DNA of 64,000 bases from Hyphomicrobiaceae bacterium (GCA_041397645.1 JAWKWE010000004.1:496001-560000); one strand, 5' to 3'. Shown: positions 36,160 to 45,749, counted from the stretch's first letter. Numbers and translations are program-made. Notes: generated from the letters alone by a model not told the origin.

Positions 36160-36326
36160 GTGTTGGCGCGCTGGTCTTTTGAAGGCTGGAAAAGTTCGCT
36201 TTCTCAACGCGCTCCCCTCAGCGTGCCAACAAAGTGAAGATTTTTTGCCCGTGCGCCCAAGGAATACCGCAGCTAGCCCGTCTCATAGACACGCAACGGG
36301 TGGAAGCGGTCTTACAGGCACGCCGC

Positions 36327-36878
36327 GTGAACGAATCAAACGACGAGGAACTGGCAATGCGCGCGGGGCAGGGATGCCGCGCCTCTTTCGCGCGATTGCT
36401 GGAACGGCATTACGACCGGATTTATCGGACCGCCTGGCGGTTTACAGGGGTCCGCGAGCACGCAGAGGATGTCGCCCAAGACGTCTGCATCAAGCTCGCC
36501 AACGTGATCGGGTCATTCCGCGCCGATGCGAAATTCACGACTTGGCTTCATCGCGTCACGTACACCACGTTGCTGGATAGCGTGCGCGCCAACCAAAGGA
36601 TTTCGGCGCTCGATCCGTCAGACGTCGTGAAGCTGTCCGATCGCGTCCAGCAACATCATGCGCAGGCGCCGCAGGATAGCAGCGACGGGTACGATGAATT
36701 ATGGCAGGCCGTGCGTAGTCTGCCGCCTCAACAGCGCGACGCGGTGTTGTTTGTATATGCAGAGGAGCTAAGTCACGCGCAGGCTGCGTCTGTAATGGGG
36801 TGCTCGGAAAAGACAGTGTCGTGGCACATCCACGAGGCGAAGAAACGATTGAAGATCCTGCTCAAGGCTGTGGGCTGA
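36327..36878 (+). CDS. ECF-type RNA polymerase sigma factor
   Basis: The 183-residue protein has sigma region 2 (FARLLERHYDRIYRTAWRFTGVREHAEDVAQDVCIKLA, in parts, about residues 21–60) and region 4 (SLPPQQRDAVLFVYAEELSHAQAASVMGCSEKTVSWHIHEAKKRL, in parts, about 130–178). The promoter-recognition helix is EKTVSWHI. I chose GTG 36327, where the conserved DEELAMRAGQG begins after seven residues. A GTG at 36234 gives a 31-residue extension. The next gene, a membrane VWA protein, starts three bases after its stop, so the two are surely co-transcribed and may be functionally linked. Confidence 0.92.
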   Translation: MNESNDEELAMRAGQGCRASFARLLERHYDRIYRTAWRFTGVREHAEDVAQDVCIKLANVIGSFRADAKFTTWLHRVTYTTLLDSVRANQRISALDPSDVVKLSDRVQQHHAQAPQDSSDGYDELWQAVRSLPPQQRDAVLFVYAEELSHAQAASVMGCSEKTVSWHIHEAKKRLKILLKAVG

Positions 36879-36881
36879 CCG

Positions 36882-38996
36882 ATGACCGAATATGAGCTGG
36901 AAAACCTGAGCCACTTGCCCGTTCCGCCGCCCGGTACGGATGCGAAGCGCGCTGCGCTCAATGTTGCGCTCGACGCCTTTGATAACAAGCAGTCGGATAA
37001 ATTACCGCGCGCCTCCAAAGAAAACGTTCACCATCTTCGTCAGACGGAAACAACTCGCACAAAGAGGAGTTTCCGCATGCACCTGCTCTCACGCCAAGGC
37101 ATGGCTCTCGCCGCCTCGCTCGCTGCTCTGATGATCGCTGCGCCGATGACCTTCCAATACATGAACGCACCTTCCTACGACGGCGCGCCCTCAATTGAGA
37201 GCACGCCAATAGCATCCGTTTCGGGCAAGTTGCAGACAATGACGCGAGGAGCTGAGGCTCCAACCGATGCCAAACGCGATGAAGCGGACCAGGCGGCGGA
37301 CAAGGAAATTGTCGCCAGGCAAAAAGATGTTGCGATGGCGCCAAAGAAGAAAGCAGAGCGCCTGCAGCCGTCGGTTGTTGCGGCAGCGCCGGCTCGCCCT
37401 CCGGAGCCAACCGGATCTGTAAGCCACTCTGCCCCGTTTTCCCGACCCGCCGGATTGGGCGCTTACTCCGTCGGCGACGGCCGAATGGCGATGCGTGATG
37501 TCATTGAGCCTCCGCCTGCGGTCATGCAGGAGCAATCCCGCGACACGTTCGACGCGAAGGACATCAATCCCATCAAGCAGGTCGCAAGCGAACCTGTGTC
37601 GACGTTCTCGATCGATGTCGATACGGCGTCCTACGCCTTCGTACGCCGTGCGTTGAATTCTGGACAGTTGCCGCCCAAGGACGCCGTGCGGGTGGAGGAG
37701 ATGATCAACTATTTCCCCTACACGTATCCTGCACCTCAATCCGCCGAAACGCCCTTCAAGGCGACGGTGAATGTGTTTCCCTCGCCGTGGAACGCGAACA
37801 ACAAGCTCGTTCATATCGCCATCAAAGGGTACGAGCTGAAAAGCGCTGAGCGGCCGCGCGCCAACCTCGTCTTGCTGATGGACGTCTCTGGTTCGATGGA
37901 GCCCGCAGACCGCCTGCCTCTGATCAAGAACGCCTTTCGGCTGCTCGTCGATCAATTGAAGCCCGACGACACTATTTCCATCGTCACCTATGCGTCGGGC
38001 TCAGGCATCGCGTTGGAGCCGACCAAAGTTTCGGAGAAGAATAAGATCCTGAGTGCCATCGACGCGTTGGGCGCAGGAGGATCGACTGCGGGTGCCGCAG
38101 GCATCGCGGATGCATACCGCTTGGCCGAGGCCAACTTCGACAAGTCGGCCGTGAACCGTATCGTTCTGGCGACCGATGGCGATTTCAATGTCGGAATGAC
38201 AGACCGGGATGAACTGAAAAGCTATGTCGAGCGCAAGCGTCAGGCAGGCATATTCCTGTCCATTCTCGGGGTCGGGCAAGGCAATCATAACGATGCGTTG
38301 ATGCAGGCCCTCGCTCAGAACGGCAACGGTACGGCGGCTTATGTCGACACGTTGAACGAGGCGCGCAAGGTGCTTGTCGACGAAGCCTCCTCGACACTTT
38401 TTACCATCGCAAAGGATGTGAAAATCCAGGTCGAATGGAACCCGGCGCGTGTGTCCGAATACCGGCTGATTGGATACGAAACCCGAAACCTGAAACGCGA
38501 AGACTTCAACAACGATCGTGTGGACGCTGGCGACATCGGATCCGGCCATACCGTGACTGCGATTTATGAAGTCACGCCCGTTGGCGCGCCCAAGCTGGTC
38601 GATGATCTGCGGTACGCATCCAAGGATGATACCTCAGATCGCAGTGCAGTCCCACCGCCCAAGACCGAACCCAGGGCAACCTCCCCCAACACGGACAGCG
38701 AGCTTGGCTTCCTCAAGATGCGTTACAAGCGTCCAAACGAAGAGGCCTCCCGGCTCATCGAGCAGCCAATCTTGAATGCGACGTCGAATTCAAGTGTGGA
38801 GACGACAACCGCCGACGTTCGCTTCTCCACTGCCGTTGCTGCATTCGGTCAGATGCTGAAGGGCGAGCCTTACACCCAGGGCTACGCCTTCGACGACGTC
38901 TTGACTTTGGCGCAGGGCGCGCGCGGCGATGACCCGTTCGGCTATCGCGCGGAATTCCTCAACCTCGTCCGCCTAGCCAAGAGCGCCAGACCCTAA
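36882..38996 (+). CDS. membrane-anchored VWA-domain protein, YfbK-like
   Basis: The 704-residue protein has a cytoplasmic N-terminus of about 70 residues, one membrane span at about 72–91 (GMALAASLAALMIAAPMTF), a low-complexity linker to about 200, a conserved segment at about 240–300 (FSIDVDTASYAFVRRALNSG), a VWA domain with MIDAS motif DVSGSM near residue 334 and ATDGDFNVG near 433, and a C-terminal DUF3520-like region. This order matches E. coli YfbK and its relatives, whose function is not established. The position directly behind an ECF sigma gene suggests that the N-terminal part could act as an anti-sigma domain. This is inference. Confidence 0.9.
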   Translation: MTEYELENLSHLPVPPPGTDAKRAALNVALDAFDNKQSDKLPRASKENVHHLRQTETTRTKRSFRMHLLSRQGMALAASLAALMIAAPMTFQYMNAPSYDGAPSIESTPIASVSGKLQTMTRGAEAPTDAKRDEADQAADKEIVARQKDVAMAPKKKAERLQPSVVAAAPARPPEPTGSVSHSAPFSRPAGLGAYSVGDGRMAMRDVIEPPPAVMQEQSRDTFDAKDINPIKQVASEPVSTFSIDVDTASYAFVRRALNSGQLPPKDAVRVEEMINYFPYTYPAPQSAETPFKATVNVFPSPWNANNKLVHIAIKGYELKSAERPRANLVLLMDVSGSMEPADRLPLIKNAFRLLVDQLKPDDTISIVTYASGSGIALEPTKVSEKNKILSAIDALGAGGSTAGAAGIADAYRLAEANFDKSAVNRIVLATDGDFNVGMTDRDELKSYVERKRQAGIFLSILGVGQGNHNDALMQALAQNGNGTAAYVDTLNEARKVLVDEASSTLFTIAKDVKIQVEWNPARVSEYRLIGYETRNLKREDFNNDRVDAGDIGSGHTVTAIYEVTPVGAPKLVDDLRYASKDDTSDRSAVPPPKTEPRATSPNTDSELGFLKMRYKRPNEEASRLIEQPILNATSNSSVETTTADVRFSTAVAAFGQMLKGEPYTQGYAFDDVLTLAQGARGDDPFGYRAEFLNLVRLAKSARP

Positions 38997-39411
38997 ACTT
39001 CCAACGATCCCGGGAAAATCACACCGATCCCACTGGCGCTGCGTCCTAAAATTTGGAGGCGGCGCCAGAACGCTTTGGCTCTGCTGACATGCCTTAAATT
39101 TGAGTTGCAGCCCAAGTTGATCCCTCAACCTAGAGTCCCACACCCGCGAACGAAAGCGCAAAGCGAACGATCATTCATCTTGACCTCGCCATTATTCTGA
39201 TCCAAAGCAGTCTTCAAAAAAAGCGAGCGTTCGTTTTATGCCTACACTAGAGTTCGGCTAATCGGGCTGTTGTGCAGGTAACGGAAAAGCGCCGCGAATG
39301 CGGCCAGGCACTGAATGCGTTTTGGTTCCGGCGATCGGAACCGGATGCAGAACCCGAGAAGACACAAGACGTTGTCTTTGGACGACGGCCCGAGAAGGAG
39401 ACCGGCATACG
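38997..39411. other. gap upstream of the TetR–RND operon
   Basis: This 415-base gap has no convincing gene. It contains the two inverted repeats described at 39165–39235 and a weak -35 box TTGACC at 39180. It is likely the control region of the downstream efflux operon. Confidence 0.45.
39165..39235. promoter_or_regulatory. TetR-type operator candidates
   Basis: Two inverted repeats lie 57 bases apart. The first, GAACGATCATTC (39165–39176), is symmetric at ten of 12 positions. The second, AGCGAGCGTTCGTT (39222–39235), is symmetric at ten of 14. Both contain CGA/TCG half-sites. A TTGACC -35-like box (39180–39185) lies between them. Their position 180–250 bases upstream of the TetR start fits autoregulation. 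Confidence 0.45.
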
Positions 39412-40038
39412 ATGCCAAAGCTGAAGCCAGAAACGGAGCACGCGCGCCGCCAGAACATTCTGGACGCTGCCCAGCGCTGCTTTGCGCGACGCGGCTTTCA
39501 CGGCACCTCCATGCAGGACATCTGCAAAGAGGCCGTGGTCTCGCCCGGAGCGCTGTACGTCTATTTCGACAGCAAGGAAGCTCTGATCGCTGGTTTGTGC
39601 GAACGTGACCGCGCCGAGTTGACGGAGCGTTTGGAGGGGCTGTCTCAAGCCCCCGATTTCCTCGCCGCGCTCAGCGCGATTGGAGAAGCCTATTTCGTAG
39701 ACGACCCGGCGGACAACCGGCGGGTGGCCGTGGAGATGGGCCTCGAATCGACCCGCAACGCGCGTGTCGCGGAGATTTTCCTTGGGGCCGACCGTTTCTG
39801 CGGAGACGCCTTTGAGTCGATGTTCCAGCGCCTCAAGGGCGAAGGCCGCATCAATCCCACCTTGGACATTCCGACGTTGACCAAAGTGTTCTTGGTCATC
39901 GGCGATGGCCTGTTCTGGCGACGGGCCGTCGTACCTGACTACGATATGCGCGAAGTCCTGCCGGTACTGACTGCAATGATCGGAGCCTTGGTCCGGCCTG
40001 TTGAAGCTCCAGCCGAGACCCTTGAGGAGACACACTGA
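39412..40038 (+). CDS. TetR-family transcriptional regulator
   Basis: The 208-residue protein has an N-terminal helix-turn-helix (RQNILDAAQRCFARRGFHGTSMQDICKEAVVSPGALYVYFDSKEAL in parts, about residues 14–58), typical of TetR/AcrR repressors, and a divergent ligand-binding C-terminal part. The ATG at 39412 has AAGGAG 11 bases upstream. An in-frame start at 39298 is rejected. Its TGA overlaps the ATG of the RND adaptor by one base, so it probably represses its own efflux operon. The inducing ligand is unknown. Confidence 0.93.
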   Translation: MPKLKPETEHARRQNILDAAQRCFARRGFHGTSMQDICKEAVVSPGALYVYFDSKEALIAGLCERDRAELTERLEGLSQAPDFLAALSAIGEAYFVDDPADNRRVAVEMGLESTRNARVAEIFLGADRFCGDAFESMFQRLKGEGRINPTLDIPTLTKVFLVIGDGLFWRRAVVPDYDMREVLPVLTAMIGALVRPVEAPAETLEETH

Positions 40039-41270
40039 TGAAATGGTCGCGTCTCCTACTGGTCGGCCTTGTCGCCGCGGCTGCCGCCGGTGGCGGTTAC
40101 ATCTATTGGGATAAGCACAAGGAAGCGCTGTTGGCGAAGTACGCCGCCCGCAAGGCCCCGGAGCCTGAGCAGGACGCTGCAGCGCGTGCGCCTGCGATCT
40201 CCGTCGTTCGCGTTTCGAACGCAGATTTCGTAGAAACCGTCATGGTCTCCGGCTCTTTGGTCCCGCGCGAAGAAACGCTGGTTTCGCCCGAGATCGAAGG
40301 CTTTCGTGTTGTGGATCTTCTTGCCGACGCGGGCGATGAAGTGAAAAAAGGTCAGGTGTTGGCCCGGTTGGTGTCTGACCAGCTCGACGCGCAGCTTGCC
40401 CAGAATGATGCCAACCTGGCTGGTGCTGATGCCTCCATAGCGCGCGCTCGAAGCCAGATTACCGAAGCCGAAGCCCGCGCCAAAGAGGCCCAGGCCCAGC
40501 TCGATCGCGCCATTCCGCTAAAGAAGTCAGGCTACCTGTCGGGCTCCGTGTTCGATGAGCGCGAAAGCGCCGCTCGTACCAGCAAAGCAATTGTCACCGC
40601 TGCCCGCGACGCGTTGAAATCCGCCGAAGCTCAAAGGTTGCAAGTCGAGGCGCAGCGCCGCGAGCTGGAATGGAAGCGTTCCAACACCCAGGTTACTTCG
40701 CCCGTCGATGGCATCGTCAGCCGCCGTAACGCACGTATCGGAGCTATCGCTTCAGCTGCCGGAGATCCGATGTTTCGCATTATTCAGAAGGGCGAGATCG
40801 AGCTTGATGCTGAGGTGATAGAGACCGACATCATCAAGGTGAAGGAGGGCCAGAAGGCCATCGTGACCGTTCCCGGCGTCGGCGAATATGATGGCACCGT
40901 GCGCCTGGTCTCGCCCGAAATCGACAAGACCACGCGCCTCGGCAGGGTCAGGATTTTCCTTGGCAAAAAGCCGGAGCTGCGCGTTGGAAGCTTTGCACGC
41001 GCCTCAATCGAGACGGGACGCAGTCACGGCATCGCCGTCGCGCCGAGTTCCATCATGTTCGATCCCAGCGGGACTTACGTGCAAGTCGTCGTCGATGACA
41101 AGGTTGCACGACGGGACGTCAAGACGGGCTTGGTCGCAAACGGCCTGGTCGAGGTCACATCAGGGTTGGCTGAGGGCGACATCATCGTTGAGCGCTCCGG
41201 CACGTTTCTGCGCGACGGTGACGTGATCAAGCCGGTGTTCGCCAGCGAAAAGACGGCCGAGGTGAAGTAA
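40038..41270 (+). CDS. RND efflux periplasmic adaptor (membrane fusion protein)
   Basis: The 410-residue protein bridges the inner-membrane RND pump to an outer-membrane channel. It has an N-terminal membrane anchor (LLLVGLVAAAAAGGGYIYW, about residues 5–23), a lipoyl-like half-motif near 80–115 (GFRVVDLLADAGDEVKKGQVLARL in parts), a helical hairpin of about 110–210 and the second lipoyl half (VTSPVDGIVSRRNARIGAIA in parts). The beta-barrel domain ends near residue 330. Start and stop overlap the neighbouring genes by one base each. Confidence 0.94.
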   Translation: MKWSRLLLVGLVAAAAAGGGYIYWDKHKEALLAKYAARKAPEPEQDAAARAPAISVVRVSNADFVETVMVSGSLVPREETLVSPEIEGFRVVDLLADAGDEVKKGQVLARLVSDQLDAQLAQNDANLAGADASIARARSQITEAEARAKEAQAQLDRAIPLKKSGYLSGSVFDERESAARTSKAIVTAARDALKSAEAQRLQVEAQRRELEWKRSNTQVTSPVDGIVSRRNARIGAIASAAGDPMFRIIQKGEIELDAEVIETDIIKVKEGQKAIVTVPGVGEYDGTVRLVSPEIDKTTRLGRVRIFLGKKPELRVGSFARASIETGRSHGIAVAPSSIMFDPSGTYVQVVVDDKVARRDVKTGLVANGLVEVTSGLAEGDIIVERSGTFLRDGDVIKPVFASEKTAEVK

Positions 41271-44200
41271 TGCGCATAAACTTCTCCGCCTGGGCTATCC
41301 GAAACCCGGTCCCGCCGATCTTGCTGTTCGTGGTGCTCTGCCTGCTCGGCATCATGAGCTTCAAGAGTCTGCCGGTCACAAAATTCCCCAACATCGACGT
41401 GCCGGTCGTGTCCGTCACCGTCACTCAGGGCGGCGCAACTCCGGCTGAACTCGAGACCCAGGTAACACGCGAGGTCGAGGACGCCGTCGCAAACGTCACC
41501 GGTGTCAAGCACATCATTTCGACCGTGACGGACGGCTCGTCCGTTACCGCCATTGAGTTCCAGCTTGAGGTCAATACCGACCGCGCTGTCGTCGACGTCA
41601 AGGACGCGATCGATAAGATTCGCGCCAACCTGCCGCGTACCGTTGACGAACCGATCGTTTCACGCATCGACGTGGAAGGTCAGTCGATCATGTCATTTGC
41701 CGCCACCAGCCCAGGCATGACGCTGGAGCAGCTTTCCTGGCACGTCGACGACGTGGTGAAGCGACGGCTGATGGGGCTGAAGGGCATCGGCAAGGTTGAA
41801 CGCTACGGCGGCGTGACGCGCGAAATTCGCGTCGAGCTGGATCCCGACCGACTATTGGCTTTCGGCGTCACGGCGGCGGACGTGAACCGGCAGGTGCGCG
41901 CAACCAACACGGACCTTGGGTCCGGTCGCGGCGAAGTCGGCGATCAGGAACAGGCGATCCGCGTTTTGGCCGGTGCGCGCACCGTCGAGCAATTGGCAGA
42001 GACCAAGATCAACCTCGCAAACGGACGCCAGGTGAAGCTGTCCGACCTGGGTCGTGTCATCGATGGCTCTAGCGAACAGCGCTCGTTCGGCCGCCTCGAC
42101 GGTAAGCCCATCGTCGCGTTCGCCATCTTTCGCGCCAAGGGCGCCAGCGAGATGACCGTGCGCGACAATGTCGAGAAAGAACTGGCCAAGTTGCGCGAGG
42201 ACTATCCGCAGATCTCGATGACCAAGATCGATGACGCAGTTGCCTATACGCAGGGCAACTACGAGGCGGCGATGGAAACCCTGATCGAGGGATCCGTGCT
42301 GGCCGTCATCGTCGTTCTTGTGTTCCTGCGTAATATCCGCGCCACGGTCATCGCGGCGATCGCCCTTCCTCTTTCCGCGATTCCTGCATTCTGGTTCATG
42401 AGCATGTTCGGATTTTCTCTGAACCTCGTGAGCCTGCTGGCGATCACGCTGGTGACAGGCATTCTCGTCGACGACGCCATCGTCGAGATCGAGAACATCG
42501 TGCGGCACCAGAACATGGGCAAATCGCCCTACCGCGCGGCGCTGGAAGCCGCCGACGAAATCGGCCTTGCGGTGATCGCAATCTCGCTGACGATCGTCGC
42601 GATCTTCGCGCCCGTATCCTTCATGAGCGGCATCCCAGGCCAATATTTCCGCCAGTTTGGCCTCACGGTCGCAGCCGCAGTGCTCGTGTCACTGTTGGTG
42701 GCTCGGCTCATAACGCCGATGATGGCTGCCTATCTCATGCGCCCCGTCAAGGAGGTGCACACGAGCGATGGCCCTATCATGAGAGCCTACACGCGCTTCC
42801 TCGCCGCCACGCTGCGGCATCGGTATGCGACGTTGATTGTCGGACTGGGTCTCTTCGTCGGCTCGATCTACGCGACATATCTTCTGCCGTCTGGGTTCAT
42901 TCCCGATGGCGATGAATCGCGCATTGTGATTTCGGCTGAACTGCCCCCCGGCGCCAAGCTCGCCGAAACCACCGACATGACCGATACGATTTACCGATCG
43001 CTCAAGGGAGTCCCCGAGATCAAGACAGTCTACGCATTGGGAGGCACGTCGCCGACTGGTCAGCTCGATATTCGCCGCGCGGCCATCATCGTGCGCCTTG
43101 TTCCCAAAGCCGAGCGTTCGCGATCTCAAAAGAAGATCGAGGGCGAGGTTATGGCGCGGCTGAAGGCCATTCCCGACCTTCGCAGTTGGGCGATCAACGG
43201 GCGCAACGAGCGGCAGCTAGCCTACAACCTCGTATCCAATGACGGTGACGCTCTGCGCATCGCGGCAAGCGAGGTTGAAGCCAAGCTGCGCACCAATCCG
43301 ATTTTTCGCGGACCCGCTTCGGAAGCTGCACTGGAGCGGCCGGAAATACGCATCGTTCCGCGCTCGGATGCCGCCGCGCGTCTTGGCGTTACGACCGACC
43401 AGATTTCCGAAACGGTTCGCGTCGCCACCATCGGCGACGTTGAATTCAACCTTGCCAAATTCAACGCCGGAGACCGCCAGGTTCCTATTCGTGTGCAGTT
43501 GAAGGAAGACACACGCGAAAATATGCAGCGCATCAAACAACTGCGCATTACCAACAGCACCGGCCAACAAATACCGCTCATGGCGGTTGCGGATGTCGAG
43601 TTCGGACAGGGCCCCAGCCTCATCTCGCGCTACGACCGGTTGCGAAACGCGAAGATCGGCACCGATCTCGCGCCCGGCGTAGCTTTGTCTCAGGGCCAGT
43701 CTCAATTCATCAAGACGGTGAACGACCTCGGCTTGCCAAAAAGCGTCAAGCTGCGCGTCGTTGGCGAGGCGGAAATGCAGGGCGAAGTCGTCCAGGGTTT
43801 TATCACAGCCATTCTGACCGGACTTGTTCTGGTGTTCGGCGTGCTGATCCTTCTGTTTTCCAGCGTCACACAACCGATCACCATTCTATTGTCGCTGCCG
43901 CTGTCTTTTGGTGGCGTCGTGATCGGCCTGCTCGCCACCAACAACGCCGTGACCATGCCGGTTTACATCGGTCTGATTATGCTGGTGGGCATCGTGACCA
44001 AAAACGCAATCATGCTGGTCGATTTCGCCGTCGAGCGCATGGCAACCGGCATGAATCGGACCGAGGCGATCATCGATTCAGGCCGCAAGCGTGCCCGCCC
44101 CATCGTCATGACGACGCTCGCCATGGTGGCCGGCATGTTGCCCAGCGCTTACGCGCTCGGCGACGGCGGCGAGTTCCGCTCGCCAATGGCAATCGCTGTG

Positions 44201-44428
44201 ATCGGTGGCCTACTGGTTTCGACAGTGCTTTCGCTGATCTTCGTGCCGTCGTTCTTTACCGTCATGGACGACGTCGGCCACTTCCTTGGCTGGTTATTCG
44301 GACGCTTCATCGGGCCCCGTGACGATCCCGAGGATGATGACGCACCAGCCGCCTCCCTGCCTGCTCGTAAGGATCAGGCCGCCAGCCCCGGCCCTGATCA
44401 GCGCGAACTGCCACTCGCGGCGGAATAA
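41270..44428 (+). CDS. RND efflux permease
   Basis: The 1052-residue protein is the proton-driven pump of a tripartite exporter. It has the duplicated RND plan of one span, a large periplasmic loop and five spans, repeated. The first span follows the N-terminus (PPILLFVVLCLLGIMSF). The paired proton-relay aspartates are in GILVDDAIVEIENI near residue 405, and the second half shows GIVTKNAIMLVDFAVERM near 905. It belongs to the HAE1-like multidrug branch by pattern. No TolC-type channel gene follows, so the pump must borrow one from elsewhere. Confidence 0.95.
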   Translation: MRINFSAWAIRNPVPPILLFVVLCLLGIMSFKSLPVTKFPNIDVPVVSVTVTQGGATPAELETQVTREVEDAVANVTGVKHIISTVTDGSSVTAIEFQLEVNTDRAVVDVKDAIDKIRANLPRTVDEPIVSRIDVEGQSIMSFAATSPGMTLEQLSWHVDDVVKRRLMGLKGIGKVERYGGVTREIRVELDPDRLLAFGVTAADVNRQVRATNTDLGSGRGEVGDQEQAIRVLAGARTVEQLAETKINLANGRQVKLSDLGRVIDGSSEQRSFGRLDGKPIVAFAIFRAKGASEMTVRDNVEKELAKLREDYPQISMTKIDDAVAYTQGNYEAAMETLIEGSVLAVIVVLVFLRNIRATVIAAIALPLSAIPAFWFMSMFGFSLNLVSLLAITLVTGILVDDAIVEIENIVRHQNMGKSPYRAALEAADEIGLAVIAISLTIVAIFAPVSFMSGIPGQYFRQFGLTVAAAVLVSLLVARLITPMMAAYLMRPVKEVHTSDGPIMRAYTRFLAATLRHRYATLIVGLGLFVGSIYATYLLPSGFIPDGDESRIVISAELPPGAKLAETTDMTDTIYRSLKGVPEIKTVYALGGTSPTGQLDIRRAAIIVRLVPKAERSRSQKKIEGEVMARLKAIPDLRSWAINGRNERQLAYNLVSNDGDALRIAASEVEAKLRTNPIFRGPASEAALERPEIRIVPRSDAAARLGVTTDQISETVRVATIGDVEFNLAKFNAGDRQVPIRVQLKEDTRENMQRIKQLRITNSTGQQIPLMAVADVEFGQGPSLISRYDRLRNAKIGTDLAPGVALSQGQSQFIKTVNDLGLPKSVKLRVVGEAEMQGEVVQGFITAILTGLVLVFGVLILLFSSVTQPITILLSLPLSFGGVVIGLLATNNAVTMPVYIGLIMLVGIVTKNAIMLVDFAVERMATGMNRTEAIIDSGRKRARPIVMTTLAMVAGMLPSAYALGDGGEFRSPMAIAVIGGLLVSTVLSLIFVPSFFTVMDDVGHFLGWLFGRFIGPRDDPEDDDAPAASLPARKDQAASPGPDQRELPLAAE

Positions 44429-44539
44429 TAATATCGTCCGCGCGCCGATTGTGGTTGCATCGTGTCGTTCCTATGTAATCGGCACGCGCGAAATCGTGCG
44501 TGCGCGGATTGCGCTCCCCCTCGTGCAAGGAAGAAGCCG

Positions 44540-45634
44540 ATGTTCGATGCAAAGTCTCTCCTGGAGGATCTCGTGCGCGGCGCGAGCCCGCAGGCGTCCG
44601 GCCAACAGCCCTCAGGCGGTGGCGGCGGACTCTCCGACATCCTTGGTCAAATATTACAAGGTACAGGCGGCCAGTCGTCCGCCGGAACTGGAGCCAGCCA
44701 AGGCGGTGGCTTACAGGACATTCTCAACCAGCTTCAGCGCTCATTGCAGTCAAATGCCCAGCCGTCGACCGGGCAAGCTGGTGCCACCCCATCTCAGAAC
44801 GGGGGCCTCGGCGATGTCCTCAACCAGATTAAGAACCAGATCGGTCAAGCGGGCGGCGCTTTGCAAGGCGGCGGCGTCATGGACGTTCTGGGACAGATCC
44901 TCTCGCAGGCGACCCAGGGCGTGAAGGAAGGCGCAGGGCGCATCGACAGCGCAACCGGCGCCACGGACGCAATCACTGATGTATTGGCGAAGGCCACCGG
45001 TCAGTCGCCGTCCGAGGTACTCTCCAAACTTCAGCAGATCTTGCGCGACAACCCGATGGCAGCCGGCACCGCGTTGGGTGGCCTTGGCGGCCTTGTGCTC
45101 GGAACCCAGACGGGCCGTTCGATCGCGGGAAGTGCGGCACGCCTCGGCGCTCTCGCCCTCATCGGCGGCCTCGCCTACAAGGCCTTCCAGAACTATCAGA
45201 CCGGCCGGCCGCTGATTACGGGCGCAACAGCGCCGGAAGCCGCACCTGAAGGCTCAGGCTTCGAGCCCGGCGCGATGACCAACGATGCCGCCATGCTTTA
45301 CATCAACGCCATGGTTGCTGCGGCGGCCGCCGACGGTCGCATCGATGCGGGCGAGCAGAACCGCGTCCTCGGCAGCCTCAAGCAAGCCGGTATCGACGCG
45401 GAGGCGGAGCAATTCCTGGCTAACGCCTTCAACAATCCACCGAGCATCACCGACATTGCCAACGCGGTGAACTCACCCGAAGAGGCCATTCAGGTCTATA
45501 CAGCCGCGCGGATTGCTATTGACCCGGATACGACGCAGGAGTCGGCGTTCCTGTCCCAGCTGGCCAATGCACTGGGTATTGACGCCAAGCTTGCCGCTCA
45601 CATCGACTCTACAGCGCGCAGCGCAGCGGCCTGA
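44540..45634 (+). CDS. DUF533 protein with Gly-rich repeats
   Basis: The 364-residue protein ends in a DUF533 (TerB-like, YebE type) domain at about residues 245–360 (AAMLYINAMVAAAAADGRIDAGEQNRVLGSLKQAG in parts). A hydrophobic segment lies at about 172–215 (GGLGGLVLGTQTGRSIAGSAARLGALALIGGLAYKAF in parts). Residues 28–121 contain four copies of GG(L/V)-x-D-(I/V)-L-x-Q linked by Gly/Gln/Ser-rich stretches. The ATG at 44540 follows AAGGAAG; a longer start at 44462 is rejected. Function is unknown. It is followed by a bidirectional terminator. Confidence 0.85.
   Translation: MFDAKSLLEDLVRGASPQASGQQPSGGGGGLSDILGQILQGTGGQSSAGTGASQGGGLQDILNQLQRSLQSNAQPSTGQAGATPSQNGGLGDVLNQIKNQIGQAGGALQGGGVMDVLGQILSQATQGVKEGAGRIDSATGATDAITDVLAKATGQSPSEVLSKLQQILRDNPMAAGTALGGLGGLVLGTQTGRSIAGSAARLGALALIGGLAYKAFQNYQTGRPLITGATAPEAAPEGSGFEPGAMTNDAAMLYINAMVAAAAADGRIDAGEQNRVLGSLKQAGIDAEAEQFLANAFNNPPSITDIANAVNSPEEAIQVYTAARIAIDPDTTQESAFLSQLANALGIDAKLAAHIDSTARSAAA
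44621..44902 (+). repeat. four imperfect DILxQ peptide repeats in the DUF533 gene
   Basis: The repeats read GGGLSDILGQIL (residues 28–39), GGGLQDILNQLQ (55–66), NGGLGDVLNQIK (88–99) and GGGVMDVLGQIL (110–121). Spacing is 27, 33 and 22 residues, so the units are not uniform. Each looks like a short amphipathic helix with a Gly cap. Confidence 0.8.
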
Positions 45635-45667
45635 GATTGGCGGAACGCCAACTTTTCAAAACAAACC

Positions 45668-45702
45668 AAAGGGCGCCGGATCACTGATCCGGCGCCCTTT
45701 CT
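45668..45702. terminator. bidirectional terminator
   Basis: A perfect inverted repeat with 12 or more paired bases (GGGCGCCGGATC and its complement) and loop ACT is flanked by AAA and TTTCTT. It lies between the convergent DUF533 gene (ends 45634) and the adaptor gene (ends 45750). Confidence 0.85.
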
Positions 45703-45749
45703 TCATTCCGTGATGGATCAGGTCAACGTCGCTGACCTATCGGGGACGT

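Noticed and set aside
41852..42643. Minus-strand 263-codon frame inside the RND permease
   Set aside because: It is antisense to conserved RND sequence including the DD proton relay and shows no start signal.
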